DNA of 47,693 bases from Bradyrhizobium sp. (GTDB lineage: Bacteria > Pseudomonadota > Alphaproteobacteria > Rhizobiales > Xanthobacteraceae): positions 1-47,693 of the forward strand of contig JAQGKC010000284.1 in the NCBI GenBank assembly GCA_028290305.1, read 5' to 3'. Position numbers and translations under genes: made by a program. Each line of letters opens with the position of its first letter. Position 1 is the stretch's first letter. The notes under the pieces were generated by a model. It saw only the letters and a program-made list of their open reading frames with translations. It did not search any database and was not told where the DNA came from. Below, in pieces: positions 45,195 through 47,693 of the stretch.

Positions 45195-45363
45195 ACGCCC
45201 CACTGGCGAAAACGCGAAGTCTTGAAGCCCCTTAGCCCGCACTGCCGTGGAATCGACCAGCAGCGCACTGCTCAAACGTGATGCAACTGCCGATTATTTT
45301 GAGCGCAGCAAGCGCAGAAAGATGCGGCTTGATGATCGCAGCACAGTTGGATTAACTGAGCAC

Positions 45364-46029
45364 ATGGGCAAACCATCTTCGAAGAAGCGTTCCGTCGCGG
45401 CAAGTCTCGCTGGCGGCGATGATGAGTCCGCGCGCGGGCGTTTGCTCAGCGCCGCGACGCGGCTGTTCTGCAAAAACGGCATAAACGCTACCGGCATCGA
45501 CGCCATCATCAGCGAAGCTGGCACCGCCAAGACCACGCTCTACAAATTGTTTGGATCAAAAACCAATTTGGTGCATGTCGTGCTGGAGACCGAGGGCAAG
45601 CTGTGGCGCGAATGGTTTATCGGTGCGATCGAGTCCGGCGGCGGCAATGCCCAGACCAAACTCGCGAGGATTTTTCCTGCGCTGAAGGACTGGTTTGGCC
45701 AGGAGCGTTTCTACGGTTGCCCCTTCATCAATGCGGTAGGCGAGCACGACAAGGATCAGAAACAGTTTCGCGCCATCGCGATGCGGCACAAGAAGGTTGT
45801 TCTGGCGCACATTGAAAAACTAGCCGGCGAAATGGGCGCGGCGGAGCCGGAAGTCCTTGCCCATCAGCTCGCACTCCTGATGGACGGCGCCATCGTCGCA
45901 GCCATGGTATCCCGCGATCCTGATGTGGCAGACATGGCGGGACTTGCCGCCGGTTCCCTGTTCGCGCCTTCAAAGCCCAGGAAACAGCGGCGAGCGGGCA
46001 ACGCGCCGGCGCAACTGATGGCTGTCTGA
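45364..46029 (+). CDS. TetR/AcrR family transcriptional regulator, divergent from osmC
   Basis: A 221-residue regulator with a basic N-terminal tail (GKPSSKKRSVA) and a clear helix-turn-helix (FCKNGINATGIDAIISEAGT then AKTTLYKLFGSKTNLV). The ligand domain contains Cys in FYGCPFINAVGEHD, in a region often forming the effector pocket. I used ATG 45364; an in-frame GTG at 45247 would add 39 residues of low likelihood. Its position facing osmC and a nearby dyad make osmC and the genes behind it the natural target. Confidence 0.9.
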   Translation: MGKPSSKKRSVAASLAGGDDESARGRLLSAATRLFCKNGINATGIDAIISEAGTAKTTLYKLFGSKTNLVHVVLETEGKLWREWFIGAIESGGGNAQTKLARIFPALKDWFGQERFYGCPFINAVGEHDKDQKQFRAIAMRHKKVVLAHIEKLAGEMGAAEPEVLAHQLALLMDGAIVAAMVSRDPDVADMAGLAAGSLFAPSKPRKQRRAGNAPAQLMAV

Positions 46030-46052
46030 TCGAGCCTCCTCTGATCGAGCTT

Positions 46053-47255
46053 TTAGCGGGATTCCACGAGACTGGACTCAAGCCGGTCGAGTTCAGCGGC
46101 CATATCGCGCTCGACATCAGCGGCGGGCATGGTGACGACCCGGTAGCCGCGCTGCTCCAGCCACGCCTGCCGCGCGGCGCGGTCTTTTGTGATGACGTCC
46201 GTTTCATCGGGGTTGATCAGCTCGATCGCGAGGCGGTGCACGAACGAGACGAAGTCCGGGATGTGCCGCCCAACCGGGGTCTGGCGCTTGAATTGTCCGG
46301 CGAAGCGGCGATCGGTGGTCAGCGCCTGCCACAGGATGCGTTCCGCATCGGTCGGATTTCGCCTCAGCAGCCGCGCCAGCCCGCGCACCGTGCCGCTCTC
46401 CGACGGCAAGGCGCCCTGCCCGTGCTCGGCTAGCAGCGCGCGCAGTCTCGTCGCCTGTTCGCCGTCGAGCACGCCGCCCTTGGCCGGACCTTTGCGCCCT
46501 TCCGCAATCGCCATCACCACGCCGTGCAGGGTATGCATGTCCTGCTTGGTCGGCTCCATCCGCGAGAAGATGTTGCGCAGATTGACCAGCATGGTCTCGC
46601 GCTTTTCCGCCGGGCGCAGGAATTCGACCTTGTCGAGTTCGCGCACCAAATTGTCGAAGAACGCCTGCATCTGATGCTGCGACGCCCGCTCGGAGCGTTC
46701 GGGCATTGCGAACGGCAACGCGCCTTGCGTCGAAAGCTTGAACCATTCATAGCCGATCAGCAGCACCGCCTGCGCCAGATTGAGCGAGGCGAAGCCCGGA
46801 TTGACCGGAAAGGTGACGATGCGGTCGGCCAGCGCGACTTCCTCGTTCTGCAGGCCGTAGCGCTCGCGGCCGAACAGGATGCCGACCTTGCCGCCGCCGG
46901 CGATGTCGCCTGCGATCTGAAGCGCCGCGGCTTCCGGCGCCACCACGGGCTTGGCCTGGTCGTGGGCGCGGGCGGTGGTGGCGAACAAGAGCGTGCAGTC
47001 GGCGACCGCCTGCTCGACGGTGTCGAACAGCTCGACCTTGTCCAGGATATGATCGGCGCCGGAGGCCGCGCGCCGGGCATGGACGTTGGGCCAGCCGTCG
47101 CGCGGATTGACGATCCGCAGGCGCGTCAGCCCGAAATTGCCCATCGCGCGCGCGGCCATGCCGATGTTCTCGCCGAGCTGCGGCTCGACCAGAATCACGA
47201 TGGGGCCTTTGAGTTCGACGCCTGATTTGGTCTTGTCGGTGCCCGAACCGGACAT
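46053..47255 (-). CDS. trmJ: TrmJ-like SPOUT RNA methyltransferase fused to a DUF559 nuclease-like domain
   Basis: A 400-residue two-part protein. Residues about 15-250 are a SpoU-class methyltransferase of the TrmJ type: VILVEPQLGENIGMAARAMG, GILFGRERYGLQNEE and NPGFASLNLAQAVLLIGYEW, all knot motifs that bind SAM; TrmJ 2'-O-methylates position 32 of tRNAs. Residues about 290-395 match DUF559, a small PD-(D/E)XK nuclease-like domain (ARLLRRNPTDAERILWQALT, RRQTPVGRHIPDFV-like RQTPVGRHIPDFVSF, AWLEQRGYRVVTMP). The nuclease core appears as IPDFV..AIELINPDE. GGTGCCCGAA precedes the ATG, a weak ribosome site. Confidence 0.88.
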   Translation of the reverse strand: MSGSGTDKTKSGVELKGPIVILVEPQLGENIGMAARAMGNFGLTRLRIVNPRDGWPNVHARRAASGADHILDKVELFDTVEQAVADCTLLFATTARAHDQAKPVVAPEAAALQIAGDIAGGGKVGILFGRERYGLQNEEVALADRIVTFPVNPGFASLNLAQAVLLIGYEWFKLSTQGALPFAMPERSERASQHQMQAFFDNLVRELDKVEFLRPAEKRETMLVNLRNIFSRMEPTKQDMHTLHGVVMAIAEGRKGPAKGGVLDGEQATRLRALLAEHGQGALPSESGTVRGLARLLRRNPTDAERILWQALTTDRRFAGQFKRQTPVGRHIPDFVSFVHRLAIELINPDETDVITKDRAARQAWLEQRGYRVVTMPAADVERDMAAELDRLESSLVESR

Positions 47256-47693
47256 CTCACTTCACTTTCTGATTCAAGGTCTGAAGGTTTTGAATCAAGC
47301 TCCGAAGAACCTGATTCAACGCCTTAAGCGGCGGCCGCTATTCGATTGCCCGTCCGGCAGGATTTCTCAAGCAAAATAATCGGGTTAGTGAGGTTCCTTG
47401 ATTCTCGAGCTAAGCCGCAATCGTGGCGTCCGAGGCGCGCCTTGCGGGTATCAATCACAAACCCGACAAACCTGAAAGCAGGCCGTTGCGGCGGGCGCCA
47501 GAACGCGCGGGTGGAGCCAGCCGCCTGCGTTCCCGACCGTGAGGAGGCAGCCGATCGCGTGGATCGATAGCCGGCTCCAGATCGTCGCACTCAAGCCGGG
47601 GCAGTCGCCAGCAGCAGGCGGCGTTCTCCGCGAAAAGATGGTCTGAAACTGCTCTACCCCTTGGCTTTCGCCCCAGCGTTTGCAGTGCTATAG
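47256..47693. other. Terminal non-coding stretch
   Basis: The last 438 bp contain GCGGCCGC near 47330 but no frame with family features, no tRNA cloverleaf and no repeat seen elsewhere in the window. A promoter for trmJ may lie at its left edge. A gene could start beyond the window. Confidence 0.35.

Noticed and set aside
47324..47590. Small frames near the right end
   Set aside because: No ribosome site, no domain, and Arg-rich composition typical of non-coding GC-rich DNA.

Overview
The window looks like chromosome of a Bradyrhizobium-type alphaproteobacterium (Nitrobacteraceae). The reasons are GC-rich coding DNA on both strands, many GTG/TTG starts, purB/purC/purS/purQ/purL, rpsD, murI, bolA and grxD of alphaproteobacterial type, a DUF1476 (F1-ATPase zeta inhibitor) gene, many solute-binding proteins, and mosaic palindromic repeats that begin CGTCATTCCGG or CGTCATTGCG. 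No rRNA, tRNA, CRISPR array, phage or insertion sequence was seen.

Layout. 1-2.7 kb: the end of a branched-chain amino-acid ABC operon (livG partial, livF) and a periplasmic binding protein closed by a clear terminator. 2.7-6.2 kb: a single-domain response regulator divergent from a hybrid histidine kinase (MASE4-PAS-PAS-HisKA-HATPase-REC) that carries a one-base frameshift. 6.3-10.2 kb: a P1 (NylC/DmpA-like) peptidase, a KTSC protein, an EF-hand protein behind a consensus sigma-54 promoter, rpe, and a TetR gene with a recognisable promoter and operator. 10.2-20.1 kb: purB, a large DUF2235 protein, murI, an HpcH/HpaI aldolase, a lone E2-like acyltransferase domain, rpsD with a structured leader, a threonine aldolase, an NTF2-like protein and an Lrp/AsnC regulator. 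20.2-23.7 kb: two tandem beta-lactamase-like serine hydrolases, a macrodomain protein and the monothiol glutaredoxin grxD.

23.9-30.2 kb: the ergothioneine pair egtB-egtD, then ltrA and bolA on the opposite strand. egtBD and ltrA thus lie between bolA and grxD, whose products are functional partners. DUF427, a 57-residue DUF1328 membrane protein and an acyltransferase-3 gene follow. 30.3-38.7 kb: purine genes on the minus strand (purC-purS-unknown-purQ, then a Bug-type receptor overlapping purQ, a family-5 binding protein and, beyond an opposite-strand thioesterase, purL). 39-45.1 kb: the zeta inhibitor on the plus strand, then a minus-strand cluster reading osmC, an acyl-CoA-dehydrogenase-like flavoprotein, a nitrate/cyanate-type ABC transporter and cyanase cynS. 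45.3-47.3 kb: a divergent TetR gene, then a TrmJ methyltransferase fused to a DUF559 nuclease-like domain. The last 0.4 kb holds nothing I can support.

The main points for follow-up are: (a) the cynS locus, where a sigma-54-like promoter and a TetR-type dyad overlap ahead of osmC, suggesting nitrogen-controlled, effector-gated expression of a cyanate pathway with an unusual flavoprotein; (b) the EF-hand gene with an exact sigma-54 consensus and an upstream dyad; (c) the frameshifted MASE4 kinase; (d) the TrmJ-DUF559 fusion. All functional assignments rest on reading motifs by eye; no database search was run.
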